A stretch of DNA of 64,000 nt from Pilatotrama ljubarskyi (Eukaryota > Basidiomycota > Agaricomycetes > Polyporales > Polyporaceae), in assembly GCA_022385805.1 (NCBI GenBank), contig MU277678.1, positions 293,413-357,412 on the forward strand, written 5' to 3'. Each line of letters begins with the position of its first letter. The stretch's first letter is position 1. Both the position numbers and the translations under genes were made by a program. This document shows positions 28,466-40,717 of this stretch, one piece after another. Under the pieces are notes generated by a model that saw nothing but the letters and a program-made list of their open reading frames with translations, ran no database searches and was not told the origin of the DNA.

Positions 28466-31400
28466 TCAGTCTCCAAACTCGACTGCACCGCTCTGCAACC
28501 AAGCTTCAAGTTCGGCAAGCGGGTCGTCCAGGTCTATCGCAGGTGTAGATGCCGACTCCTTCAACTCCCGTTCATGGATATTCGTCAAGACATCGGCGGC
28601 CAAGTGCGGGTTGCTTGTTCTTGGCATACTTGACTTGCTGCGAGGCGAAACCTCCGGAGGCGGTCCATCAGAGCCAGGCAGAGTAGGTGTAGAAGGCATG
28701 ATATCAAAGAGCGTGGTGTCCAGGGTGAAACCTTCCTCGTCATCCATCAGTCCAGGGGCAGGAGATGTAGCCGGAGAGGAACGGTTGGGAGCCTGCGACA
28801 GAACCAGAACCTCGTCCGAGAGCGAGGATTCAAACAGCAGCTCATAGTGTCGAGTGCCATCACCACTAGGACGCTCCGAAGAACAGATGACCTAACAGAG
28901 CCCTTAGACTCAAGTCGTAGGCTGTCTATATCATTACGTTACCTCAAACGGGGGGCTGCCACCAGTACGAGCGTGCTTCACTCGTCTTGCTGGGTCTGTA
29001 CTCTTCTGTGGCCCCTGCTTTCTCTTGCGTGATGGTGTGACCGGTGTCCAGTCCATAGCTCCGGAAGCAAGAAGGGCAGCACCAGTACCAGAGCTATGCC
29101 TAGAAACAGTGTCTTGCCTGGTGTTGCCTGGGCGGGAGACGCTCTGAGCGGAAGGCAGATCAGCAATGAGAGCATAGAACTCTGAGTCGGCGTAGTCTGT
29201 CGACGCAGAGGAGGCAGCTTTGGTCGTAGTTCCAGGCATTCGTAGAGCATCAAGAATGTCACTAGGTCCAGGTAGATCATCGTCGTCAGAGTCGGAGAGA
29301 TGCTCCGAGATTCGGGCGGAGATCGCAGCAGGCTTGTCCTCGAAGCGGAAGAACTCAACGTCGAAGTTAGGTGCAGGCTTCCGAATGGGTTTCGATTTGG
29401 GAGCTAGATCCCGCTCCAACTTGATACGACCGCCGTCACTGAGCTGGAGACTCCTTTCGACACCTGTACGTTCGTGCAGATCCTCAAGTTGTTTCAAGGG
29501 CCTGTCCGATTTAGAGGGTAGCTTCGGAGCGTCCTTTGGCCGAGGTTTGGGTTTGCTCCTGGGCCGCGTCCCCTCGTCCGCATTCTCGTCCACGTCCCGC
29601 CGCTCGCGGCCAGAACGCTGTGAGGATACGCTCTCTGCATCTACAAGCATCTCGATGCGTCTCTTGGTCATCGGAGGCGGTTTCGGCAGGCCTTCTCGGC
29701 AGCTGCAGAGATTTCGACACAGTGAGCCGCCGTCCGATGGAAGCGAAGGTTGCTCACGCATACCAGAGGTGCCTGCAGGCCGCCTTGTCCTTGCACGTAT
29801 GGTTGCATCTAGGGATAGAGTCGAATCAGCAAGTTACTGACAGGAGCATTTCCCGAACCCACTGATATTTGCCGTTCGGCAACTGCTTCGGGGCGGCGGT
29901 CACCAGGGAAGCCATCTTCGTACGCTCCAGGGCTGCCAGGGCTGGCGAGGTCACCTTACGCGCTTTCTGTTGCGAGGCCTGTATCGATGATCCTTGAACG
30001 CCGTGAGTTAGGAAAAAAAAGACATGAATGAGGCGCATAGTTACGTGGTTGTCCTGATGAGATATGGGCCGGGGACAATGGCTCGGATTTGGCATCGGCC
30101 TCTTCTCCCGCTCCAAGCTCGTCCTCGCTCATATCCCAGAAGTCCGGCATGTCCTCAAGACCGTCGAGAACGTTTGCCTGGAACAACCTGAGCATATGCG
30201 AGTGACCGTCCGGACATGGAACTTACTACTGCATCGTGAGGGCGAGTGTCCATGACGGGAAATGCCTTCGCGTCGATTTTGGGCTTGTACGACGCGGACA
30301 CCGTCAGACCGGCATACGTGTCCTATGAATGTTCAGTACTTCTCCTGGCACTGCAGGACTAACTCACGGATGTCACATAGACAACAACCGTCTGACTGGG
30401 TTTCGTCAGCTTCGCAGTGACCTCGAACACCCTGGACTCCTTGAGAGCAGCAGTCCTGCACAGCATGCATGAGCGTACTGTGCAAGTGGGCGGTTCAAGC
30501 ACCTACGAGATCCGTCGGAAATCGATGAAAGCATTGTCAGAAGTGAGCGTGAGCACCAACGTCATGTCCCAGCGCTTCTGCTTCTTGGCCTTCTTCCACT
30601 TGGGAGCTTTGATATCTCGGGCAAGGCCACAGTCCACGGAGAGTGCTACTTCGACACCGTCCTTCCGGGTGGAGACATCTATTTCGGTGATGGCAACGGT
30701 GTACTGCGGCAATTGGGCCACCGATGTAAGCAGCTCGTGCCCGAACGGCGGCTTCCTGTTCAAATACTGTGATTCATACTTCTAAGCGAGCGTTTTGGCC
30801 AGGGAAAAGCAGGCTCTCCACTCACCGTTTCGATCAATCCGGGATCCATCCTCCGCAATGCCGCGAACGTCGTGACATTGTGCTCCGCCAGGACCTTCAG
30901 CCTAGTTTCGAATGTGGATAGGTATTCGGTATTATATATCAAGTGCCGTCCAGCGGACTCACGACTTCAGTCCGATATCGTCCAACTGGCGGAAGACGAC
31001 GCTGCGGTCCTCCCACGCCTTCGCGTTCAGACATCTCATCCTGAATGACAAGTCAACGAACGTTTCTGGTGCGAAGTCGCGATCGATTGTACTCACACCT
31101 CGAGAGCATTCTTCACAAGCAGCCCGGCCTGTCGCATGATCGCAACTTCCACAACCGCTACGCAGAGGCTATTGGCAAGTGATCGACTACGCAGCAAATT
31201 GCTTCGTACCTCGCGCGATCCGAGAAATATGGCGCAGGATTGGGATGGACTCCATGTATGGCTGGGTTTCGCCGGTCTTGTATTCAGCGTCCGAGAGATT
31301 GATCGCGCTGAGAATCGCCTGTATCAAGATGAAGACCTTATCCGAGGGCCTCTCGATCTTCTTGATGGGGTACCGTATGTCATTGTGCGTGCGTAGCCTG

Positions 31401-34400
31401 TTGTAGACCTACACAACAGTTCAGGACTATTTGAGAGACTCAGGGATAATACGGCCGTTATCCCACCTGCTTCTCTCCAGCCCTGAATTTGATGTCGGAG
31501 AATCTATGCACGATGAATTCAGCTTTGCCATATCTGGGGAGATCTTGGCACCCACTCATCGGCGCAGGATATCGTTTCGAGCTATTTGAGTCATTAGGTT
31601 GTAACTAGGGTGTCGATGAACACGAGCTCACTATTTCTCGCACGGAGGTCTTGTCGGAAAGCTTGAGGATGAGGACCATCTACTTACGCTTCAGCAGCTG
31701 CGATGCTCCAGTTTGGCTGCAACTTCTTACTGTGGCTTGCCTGATGTAGAACTGCAAAGTGCACGGTGTTAGGGCACGCGTCGATTGCATTGAGCGTGCG
31801 ACATCATTCACCTTGCTCATGATATCGCCATACTCCGTCGACGTCAACGTATCCTCGTCCTCTTTCTTGACCATCTCTGCATGCTGCAGTGTCTTCACGC
31901 TGTCTATAACAAGGTCATCCATCCTGCCCTGCCATGACTTGTTACCGTCCTTCTTGATGTTGTAATGGGCTGGGTTCTTCTGCAAGCGTCGAAATAGGAA
32001 TGAGTTATGGAGCCAATCCTTCGCGGAGTCCATGTTTGTGATGGTCCCGAGCGCGATCTCCGAGTTCAGATGTTCCGCCAAGTGTAGGTGAAGGCTACTC
32101 TCCAGCACAGTCTGCCCTTGAACGAGCGCCTTGTACTTGGCTTCCAGCTCCTGCTCGCACATGATGATCGCTACACCCTCCTTGTCGAATTGAGGGCGAC
32201 CCTAATGAAGGCGTTGGTCAACTGAGCAACACGACAGGAGAAAATGGTGACTTGCAGCTCTGCCCATCATCTGCATGATGTCGAGGTCCGAGTACTCCGT
32301 GGAGGCATTGTTCTGGAAAAGCTTCACTCCCTTTATAATCACGGTGTGTGCAGCTGAGGAGCATGAGTGATGTCCATGCGGCAAAGACAGCTGGCTTACG
32401 CAGGTTGACGCCGACGGCGAGGGTCTGAGACATCGTGAGCGTTTTGGATGATCGCAACAGCCACGATTCTAGCTCACCGATGTAGCGAACAGGATTTTGA
32501 TAGCTTTCTTGAGGTATAGCTGCTCAGTCGCGCTCCGGTCCTCCCTACCAAGGCCGGCATGATGGACGCCAATGCCACATGCAGCTAGCTCTGCAGAACG
32601 CAAATAGGCTTCAGACATCAAGAGTTCTGTATTTTTGCAACTAACTGTCAAGCTGTTTGCTGCTGAACGTATGTTCAATCCTGCACGGCATGCCCTCAGC
32701 GCACCGACCGATGATGAGGTCTGAGAACTCACCGAGAAGGCTTGGACCAGGGTAACGTCTCCTTCTTCGAGATCGCTTCATCGTACTCCTTCAGGACTTG
32801 CTCCGCGGCAATCATAACACCTTCCGCAGTGTCAGTCAGGTAGATGATTCCGGACAGTGAAGGAGTGACCTTTGCGCGTCGCACAGAAAACAAGAACAGG
32901 TTTATCATGGCAATGCTGCTGCAGGATGCCGTAGAGCTTGTAATCGAGAGCCTTAGCGAAAACAAAGTCGTTCGTGTCTCTTCGCCGCGGGACGCCGTAG
33001 ACAAACTTGGACAGCTTGCACGGTCTGAACTCCTCGCCGAACTGCCCGATAGCGGTGAGCGGTCCATTTACTCGCCGTTTTATGGAATGCGCTGCAAACC
33101 TCCTTGATAATCGCGGGACCACTATCTCGACGATTTGCAATCCAGTCCGCCACATCTACGATATTCGGGACCGTCGCAGAGACGACAATAAAACGCACTG
33201 AGTTTCCGCGTAGTTTCATGCGGGAGACAATAACTTCCAGTGTGCTGCCTCGGGATTCGTTCAGGAGGTGAACCTGCGCTTGCTTGGGTAAAGATTCAAC
33301 TGCAGTGACTCAACAGTGAAGCTTACCTCGTCTATGAGGAAAAGCTGAATTTGTGACAGGATGTGACTGTGGTCTTGCCTAACAGAATGCCGCAAATGGT
33401 GTGGGTAGTTTGTGCACTCATGCGTAAGACGTGAACGTACCAATTCCGCGTCAGACTATCCCATTTCTCTCCCTGTTGTCGATGAATGGATGCGCATATA
33501 TCGGGGCTGGAGGTACGTACCGTCGTGATTCTGATGGCTGATAAGCAGGGGCGGTCTTAGGTACATAGGAGGGACACCTACATGATTGTAGCATCCTTCG
33601 CGTCACCCCATGCCCCTCGGCCGGAATGCACAGTATCTCCGGTGAGCTCGGAACCTATCCAAGATCCAGAGTCAGGACTGTCCACCAAGATTAAAGAAGT
33701 GGCGCACATTTGGCCCCGAAAGGAGTGAACTTCGTCTGGAACGAGTTGGACTTCTCCGCGCACAACGACTTGACGAAGTTTAAGCGCATACAGCAGGCAT
33801 TCACAATAGAAAACGCCCTACCTTTGTCGGTGCTATATACACACATCTTGCTTTCCCATGGACGGCAGACGTCTCCTTCAGCAGCTTGATGATAGCTAAC
33901 TCGAACAATACCGTCTTCCCGCTCCCAGTCGGTGCTACCAAGGAAGATCTAGCGCCCACATGCAACGTAGAGCGAGGAATTCGTACCACTGATGACCTGG
34001 GAGGCTCTTAGATTCAGTACCGACCTGAGCACGGACCATATCATATAAGCTCACCATGTTCTCGTCGGTTTCCATGACCTAGAGCAATGTCAGTGCGCTC
34101 ACATGCGAGGGAGGGCACGCACGTACAATACTGTAGCACTGTGACTGTACGGCGTTGAAGACGCCGAACTTAAAAAGACCACGATATATGTCAGCTAAGG
34201 AGGCAAGGTAATCAGCTGCATGCGCCGATAGGTGCTGGAAGAATATTACGAAGATCTGATACTGGCCGGAGTCGAGTCCCATGCCAGTTCCGGGTGCTCT
34301 GGTCGACAGCGCCATTGTTATATGCGCTGTTCTGTATGATGGGCGCCGGAGGCGCTTGGCGATAGGCCTGCACAGGACTGTGATGTGCATACACTGAGCA

Positions 34401-34929
34401 ACAGACACGGAGCCACGATTAGCTCGCACACAGACTAGAGGAAACATGTCATACGGGCACGAGATGGTACTGGACGTTCCGCAACTTGACGCTCGGAAGC
34501 ATATGAGGCGTGCAACGAGTCCGACGGCCCAGGCTCTTGCTCAAGACATTCGTACTGAGCAGGATGAAACTGCTGTTGGTGATATCGCGCGTTGACGGGC
34601 GAGTACGACATATGCTGGGGCGCCTGCATGTATGGCGGAGACGCTGCCGTTTGGAACATCGGCCTTTGACTCCGATCCGGGGGCGACGGAGAGGAATTGG
34701 CTATGCGCCTACCTATGAGGTCGCACTCATAGATTCGACGCATATACTCACCAATATCATGAAGTAGCTGGTCTACGTCGTCGTACATGTCGTATTCCTC
34801 ATGAAAGTTCACAAAACTAGAAGACGACTCGGGCTCGGCTATCAGGTCATATTCTTCAGGCTGTTCATATTGAATATGGCCGACGTCTTGATAGTATCGT
34901 CCAGAAGAGTGGGCGTAGTGGTCGCCCAT
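28466..34929 (-). CDS. HFM1: meiotic DNA helicase HFM1/MER3
   Basis: A large gene with at least 20 introns. The disordered Tyr/Gln-rich N-terminus starts MGDHYAHSSGRYYQD; an in-frame upstream ATG at 35046 would add 39 residues. Helicase motifs are all readable: Walker A ENMVISAPTGSGKT, motif Ia YIAPTK, motif II LFLIDEVH, SATVPNI, GIGVHHAGLGREDR, TLAVGVNLR and motif VI MQMMGRAGRP. A winged-helix region (ALVQGQTVLESSLHLHLAEH, then SAKDWLHNSFLFRRLQKNP) and a Sec63 domain (LKVLAEHNVTTFAALRRMDP, GHELLTSVAQLPQYTVAITE) follow. The C-terminus has the family Zn motif CNHTCKDKAACRHLCCREG and an acidic tail. MER3/HFM1 stabilises D-loops for meiotic crossovers. The motif I region is built from 24-nt and 10-nt micro-exons (34055-34078, 33987-33996). 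It is divergent from CKS1. Confidence 0.93.
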
Positions 34930-35031
34930 GGCAGACAGACGACGTGGTGGTTGCAGAAGAAGGCTGAGCGCCTCCAATCCCGGACGATGACGCGATGGCG
35001 CGTCGACGTCAAAGTCCAACTCCAAGGCACG

Positions 35032-35070
35032 ACGCGTCCCAGTCATGTGACCCTGCTGTCACGCGTGACT
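35032..35070. promoter_or_regulatory. two ACGCGT boxes between HFM1 and CKS1
   Basis: ACGCGT at 35032-35037 and at 35061-35066; the second lies in a perfect 12-bp palindrome, GTCACGCGTGAC (35059-35070). They sit in the 297 bp between the HFM1 ATG at 34929 and the CKS1 ATG at 35227. In yeasts this hexamer binds the G1/S factor MBF. If HFM1 instead starts at 35046, the first box is coding. Confidence 0.4.
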
Positions 35071-35226
35071 CACCGCGTCCTCACTTGGGCTTGGACCTGC
35101 GTCCTTTCTGCGCTCTTCCCGTCTGTGTCAGTGTCACCTCCGCTCGTTAAACACTCTCTTGTCGACGCTTGCATCTCTCAGCTCGCCGTACACACTCGCA
35201 TTAACTCTCATCGGAATCTTGACGAA

Positions 35227-35712
35227 ATGGCTGCGAAAGACGCCAAGGCCCAGGAAGTAGCCCGCAAACTCGAGGAATACATCGAGAAGTATGGCCTTCT
35301 CGTGATGACGCCCGGAACCTGTGGATGGCTCACGCATACCGTCCCCCAGGATCCACTACTCAGAACGATACTCTGACGACGAGTATGAGTATCGACATGT
35401 CATCCTGCCCAAGCCACTGTTCAAGATGATACCGAAGCAATTCTTCAACCCCGATAACAGCGGAACCCTGCGACTGCTATCAGAAGAGGAGTGGCGGGGG
35501 ATAGGAATCACGCAAAGTCTTGGATGGGAGCACTACGAAGTGCACGGTGCGTCCTCCTAGTGATGATACAGGTACCGGGGACTGAACATTGGTCAAACGC
35601 AGCCCCCGAGCCTCATGTTCTGCTCTTCCGCCGGCCGAAGAACTACGATCAAGTGCAGGCAGCTCTGAATGGCAGGAACGCGGCAGGGAAGCAGCCCGCG
35701 AAGAGGAAGTGA
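35227..35712 (+). CDS. CKS1: CKS1/Suc1 cyclin-dependent kinase regulatory subunit
   Basis: Three exons (35227-35288, 35350-35546, 35603-35712) encode 122 residues, normal for the family. The N-terminal helix ([18 protein letters not shown]) leads into the diagnostic block [20 protein letters not shown]. Then come [39 protein letters not shown] and a short basic tail. The phosphate-binding residues (Arg of SERY, Arg of YRHV, Trp and Arg of WRGIGI) and the HxPEPH hinge of the strand-exchange loop are present. Cks1 binds CDK1 and docks phosphorylated substrates. The first intron splits the codon before IHYSERY, a placement chosen because it restores the conserved reading. It shares a short divergent promoter with HFM1. 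Confidence 0.96.
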
Positions 35713-36338
35713 CCCTTAATTACGCTTTCTGTCTTTCGGTCTCTTTATTTCCGTCGGTGGACTGTCGCGGGCTCATTCCAACACGTTTCCTCTCCTTCTC
35801 GTGGATACTCTTGCCTCTGCCGCTCATTACTGTTCTGTATCTCGTCTCCAGCTCTGTTGTGCATTATCGCGTCGCTTTCTCTTGCTATGCGCTGTGAATC
35901 GATAGGTCGACGTCCTTCATCGCATGCCCGCCTCGATGATCGTCTCACCTGAGCTTGCGAGAGAGCTGCCCCACACCACGAAACAGTGTCATTGCTGCAA
36001 ACGATATGAAGAGTAAGATATCCTATCACGCTGCTACATACCATGTCTTGTATCAGCGGGACGCGGTGAGGTGCGTATTTATGTTGGGCGCCCAACGCGA
36101 CGGCGGCGTGTATTGCGCGCCTTGACGCGATCATCTCCTCTTCTCACCTGCTCTTACGGCTGACGGGTACCACCTCGGTCGGCCACTGGGGACTGTCCCA
36201 GTCCGCGCATCTGCCTCATTCAACTGCTTGCTTACTCTTTCGCGACTCGTCTCGCTGTCTGCTGTGGCCAAGCGCCCTCTTTGCCGTACGTAAGCGGCGA
36301 AGAACAAAAGTAGTTCTCTTCTTGCGACTGGGACGCGC
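35713..36338. other. CKS1 3' region / STE23 promoter
   Basis: 626 bp with pyrimidine-rich stretches and no supported gene. Confidence 0.5.
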
Positions 36339-39300
36339 ATGTTGCGACTCTCAGCGGCGACTCGACGTCCCGCTTTCTCTCAGATCCCCACCATCTCGCC
36401 CCTCCGCTTGCCAAGCGTTCCCCTCCTTCGGTCAGCTTTTGCGATGGTAGCTGTGGATGCTTCTGGCCCTGCTGCCCCGTGGCAGCGCGTTGCTACCGGA
36501 CCCGCGCCATACGAGGTCTTCAACAGGCCGATAGAAAAGTCGCCCCAGGATGACCGCGACTATAGAGTGATCAGGCTCGATAATGGTTTGCAGGCCATGC
36601 TTGTTCGCGATGCCAAGGCGGACAAGGCTGCGGCTAGTCTAGACGTCGCAGTTGGCCACCTATACGATCCGGTGAGTGGGCCTAAACGCGGCATCAACTC
36701 CCGCATATTCGACTATCTGCGAGGATATGCTGCCAATAGCCAGTCCTCGTGTGTCTCAGGATCCCGTCCTAACCATTGTCTCTCCCAGGATGACATGCCG
36801 GGCTTAGCCCATTTCTGCGAACATCTCTTGTTCATGGTGAGGATGGCTCGCAATGAGATGCCTTCCACCATCTCACGCAATTCTAGGGAACCGAGCAATA
36901 TCCTAAAGAGAACGAATACTCAGAAGTGCTTGAAGTCGTCGTCACATAGCCTGCGATTTCTCTGCTCACCCATCACTCTCTACAGTATCTCGCGAAGAAC
37001 AACGGTAGCTCGAACGCGTACACCGGCACCTCGAACACGAACTACTACTTCAATGTCTCCACGACCGCCCTTCAAGGCGCACTCTCACGCTTTGCCGCTT
37101 TCTTTCACTGTCCTCTCTTTGCGCCGTCCTGCACCGTGCGCGAGCTGAACGCAGTTGATTCCGAACACAAGAAGAACCACCAGAGCGACTTGTGGCGCAT
37201 TTTCCAACTCAACAAGCATCTTAGTAAGGACGGTCATCCTTGGCGCAAGTTTGGATCAGGCAACAAGGAGAGTCTCTCGCGAGTCGGAAGGGAGCTGAAG
37301 GCCAAGGGTCTGCAGAACGGTGACGGCAATGGTAGCGTTAACGGTAGTGGTGCTGTGAAGAGTGCAAATGGCAGCTTGGCGCCGACGCCGAGTGACTCTC
37401 GGGCGGGGTCTCCTGCTCCCTCAGTGAGCTCTGCTGACAGCGAGCTAGAGGGTGATGGTGGTATCGTCGGAAGGGAGACTCGCCGCAGGTTGGTTGAATG
37501 GTGGAGCCGGGAGTACTGTGCGAGCCGAATGCGTCTCTGTGTCGTGGGCAAAGGTCTGTGCAATAGGGAGGCGGTATCGTTCGGTAGTGCTAATATATAT
37601 CACAGAGTCGTTGGACGAGCTCGCCGATATGGTCGCTTCGCTCTTCTCACCGATCCCAAACCGTGGTAGGGAACCGCTACCGATGATCAATGACCACCCG
37701 TTCGGTCCGAACGAGATGGGTGTAAGTGTTTTGAGTTATGGGTTTTACTCCCACCTGAGGTCGCGTCATTGACCTGTCTTTCTAGACACTCGTGTCTGTT
37801 CAGACCATCATGTCCTTGCATGCGCTTGAAGTCAGCTTCCCCCTACCGTACTTGCCGCCGCTCTGGCGCTACAAGCCTGTGAGCTTCCTCGCCCATTTCA
37901 TTGGGCATGAAGGACCAGGCTCGCTCTACTCGTACCTGAAGCAGAGAGGATGGGTCACTGGTCTGAGCGCTGGTCCACAAGACCTCGCCAGGGGATTCGG
38001 CATGTTCAAGGTTACACTATACATGACGCCCCAGGGGTTCGGTAAGTTCGATGCGCAGTGCCTTCGTGCTTCGGCCAGATAGACTTACCTCGCACCTGTC
38101 AGAGCAATACGAACAGCTAATCCTCGCGGTGTTCAAGTACATCTCCATGCTCAGGTCGTCTGACTTCCCTGCCTGGTATCAGCGCGAACGCAGCTTGATC
38201 TCTGCTACCCGTTTCCGCTTCGCCGAGAAACGCCGACCAGACGACTATGCGGTCTGGGTGTCGGAGCACATGGCGTGGCCCGTCCCGCCCGACCTCATCA
38301 TCTCCGCGCCGCAGCTCGTCCAGGAGTGGGACGAGGGCGACCCGGTAAACGGGGGCGAGCGCGAGATGCGCGAGATCCTGAACACGCTGACAGTCGAGCG
38401 CTCACGCACGGTGCTCATGGCACAAGCGGAGGAGCACGAGCGAGTACGGGGCAAGGACCTCAAGTGGGAGAACGAGCCTTGGTACGGGACGCCGTACCGC
38501 GTCGAGAGGTTGAGCGAGGAGTTCTTGCAGAAGGCGAGCGCAGCGAACGACCTCAAAGAGCTGTTCCTCCCCGGGCCGAACGAGTTCATTCCTACTAATC
38601 TGGAGGTAGAGAAGCGCGAAATCGATAAGGTCCGTCCCAATGACTCTGCTTTGCAACAGCGTACGTTCAAGTCTGACCGGTTTGGGTTGTATAGCCCGCG
38701 AAACGTCCTTTCCTCATACGCGAGACGCCGCTGTCCTCGGTATGGCACAAAAAGGACGACCAGTTCTGGGTCCCGAAGGCTCACGTCGTCATGGACATCC
38801 GGAGGTGCGGGATTCATGTGCCCTTAGCCTCTCCAGTCCACTCAAGCCGTGACGTATCATGTTAAACAGTCCGGTAGCCAATTCTTCCGCACGGGAATTT
38901 GTCATGACCCGGTAAGTATCACCTTCTTCGCTGTGCGTTCTCCTGATTTATGTCCGGACAGTCTGTACGCAGATCTGGTCACTGACTCGCTCTCGGAGTT
39001 TGCGTACGATGCTGAGCTCGCTGGCCTCTCGTACCATTTCGGGGGCCATGCACTTGGGCTGTACATGACTCTCGGCGGGTACAACGACAAATTGCACGTT
39101 CTCGCCAAGGACGTCCTCGAGCGAGTCCGGTCTCTGAAGGTCAACCCCGAGAGGTTGGCGGTTATGAAGGACAAGGTATATCCTGCAGTGTATTGACAAG
39201 GGTTGCGTATCTGATGCGTGCTTCTCGCAGACGAAGCGGGACTACGAGAACTTCTTCCTCGGCCAGCCATACCGTCTCTCAGAATACTACGCACGGTACC

Positions 39301-40717
39301 TATTGACTGAGCGGGAATGGACCATCTCAGAGCTCCTCGAGGAAGTTCCCAGTAAGTGACACTTATTTCGTCGTGTCACACTTACTTACTGCTGCTCAAA
39401 GCGGTGACGCCGGAGGAGCTACAGAGCCACATCGCATCTTTACTGTCCAAAGTGAACGTCCAGATTCTAGCTGTTGGCAACTTGTACAAAGATGTACGTC
39501 AATGAGATTGCGTGCATGTATGCCGAGCTGAACTCGGGTTCTAGGAAGCATCGAGGTTGGCCCAGATGGCCGAGGATATCCTCCAGGCATCACCTATAGC
39601 TGCCTCCGAAGTCATGGAGAGGTCGCTTATCCTTCCCCCTGGTTAGTTCAACGCAATGATCAATTCGTGACATGCCGCTCATTTGCATACTGCATTTTCA
39701 GCTTCCAATTTCATCTGGACAACGCCAGTGCCGAATAAGAACGAGCCAAACTCGGCCTTGACGTACTACATGCACATGGGCTCCAACACAGAGCCCCGTC
39801 TCCGTGCCACCACCGCGCTCCTCGGACACATCCTGTCCGAGCCCGCCTTCAATGTTTTGCGCACGCGCGAGCAGCTCGGCTACATCGTTTCTGCCTCACA
39901 ATGGACCCTCACAGGCGGTGGCCAGACCGGCCTGCGGATCCTCGTGCAGAGCGAGCGTCAGCCAGCATATCTAGAGCAGCGGGTGGAAGCTTTCCTGCGC
40001 GAGATGGAGGATAAGCTGCAGACGATGCCTGAGGAGGAATTCCAAGAGCACAAGGTCGCATTACAAAAGCGGTGGCGTGAAGCTCCGAAGAACCTCGGCG
40101 AGGAGGTGAACAGGTACTGGGGCCATATCGAACACGGATACCTCGACTTTCACCGCCGTGAGTGCATCTATGGAACACGCCGAATCCTGGTTAACTGAGG
40201 GACGCTTGCAGGTGATGACGATGCCGATCTATTGCAAAGTGTCACAAAAGACGACGTCCTGGCGGTGTTCCGCTCACACGCCGAGCCATCTTCCTCCAGC
40301 CGCTCAAAGCTCTCGGTGCACGTGAAGTCTCAGAAGCCCCGCCCTGCGAAGATTAGCGTTGCAGCTATGGAGGCCTTCACCAAGAAGGTAGCCGAACGAG
40401 GATACGCTGTCGACGAGCGGGCATGGCGAGACGCTCTCGCTTCGGACGGTGACGCCCCGCTGGACAAGTTCGGGAACTACTGGCGCGACGCGCTCCTGGC
40501 TCAAGCAGCCACTGTGCCACCTCAGGTCGCGCAAGAGCTGACGACAGAAGTGCCTGGCTTGCTCAAACTATACCCGGCTGCTGATGATGGAGAGGAGGTT
40601 CTCTGCCAAGGAGCGACGTACGTCCAGGATCCAACAGCATTCCGCGGGTCGTTGGAGGCGTCGGAGCCGCCACATCCCTTGATAGAATGGGGCGATCTTC
40701 CCACGTCGAGGTTCTGA
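36339..40717 (+). CDS. STE23: STE23-like M16 metallopeptidase (insulysin)
   Basis: The ATG at 36339 gives a basic, acid-free leader (MLRLSAATRRPAFSQIPTIS) resembling a mitochondrial presequence; a second ATG (MVAVDASGPAAPW, near 36444) would give a cytosolic form. Conserved blocks: VIRLDNGLQAMLVRDAKADK, then DDMPGLAHFCEHLLFM with the inverted zinc motif HxxEH, NAYTGTSNTNYYFNV and the distal zinc ligand in ELNAVDSEHKKN. A Ser/Gly/Asn-rich insert (about 37300-37460) interrupts the N-terminal domain. Later blocks are GHEGPGSLYSYLKQRGWVTG, PFLIRETPLSSVWHKKDDQF, GLSYHFGGHALGLYMTLGGY and NVLRTREQLGYIVSASQW, the last being the peptide-grip region. In yeast Ste23 helps mature a-factor; insulysins also clear small peptides. 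Over ten short introns all restore frame, so it looks intact. Confidence 0.95.

Noticed and set aside
38626..38700. Apparent frameshift in STE23 after EIDK
   Set aside because: A 66-nt intron to the acceptor TATAG restores the conserved PAKRPFLIRETPLSSVWHKK reading.
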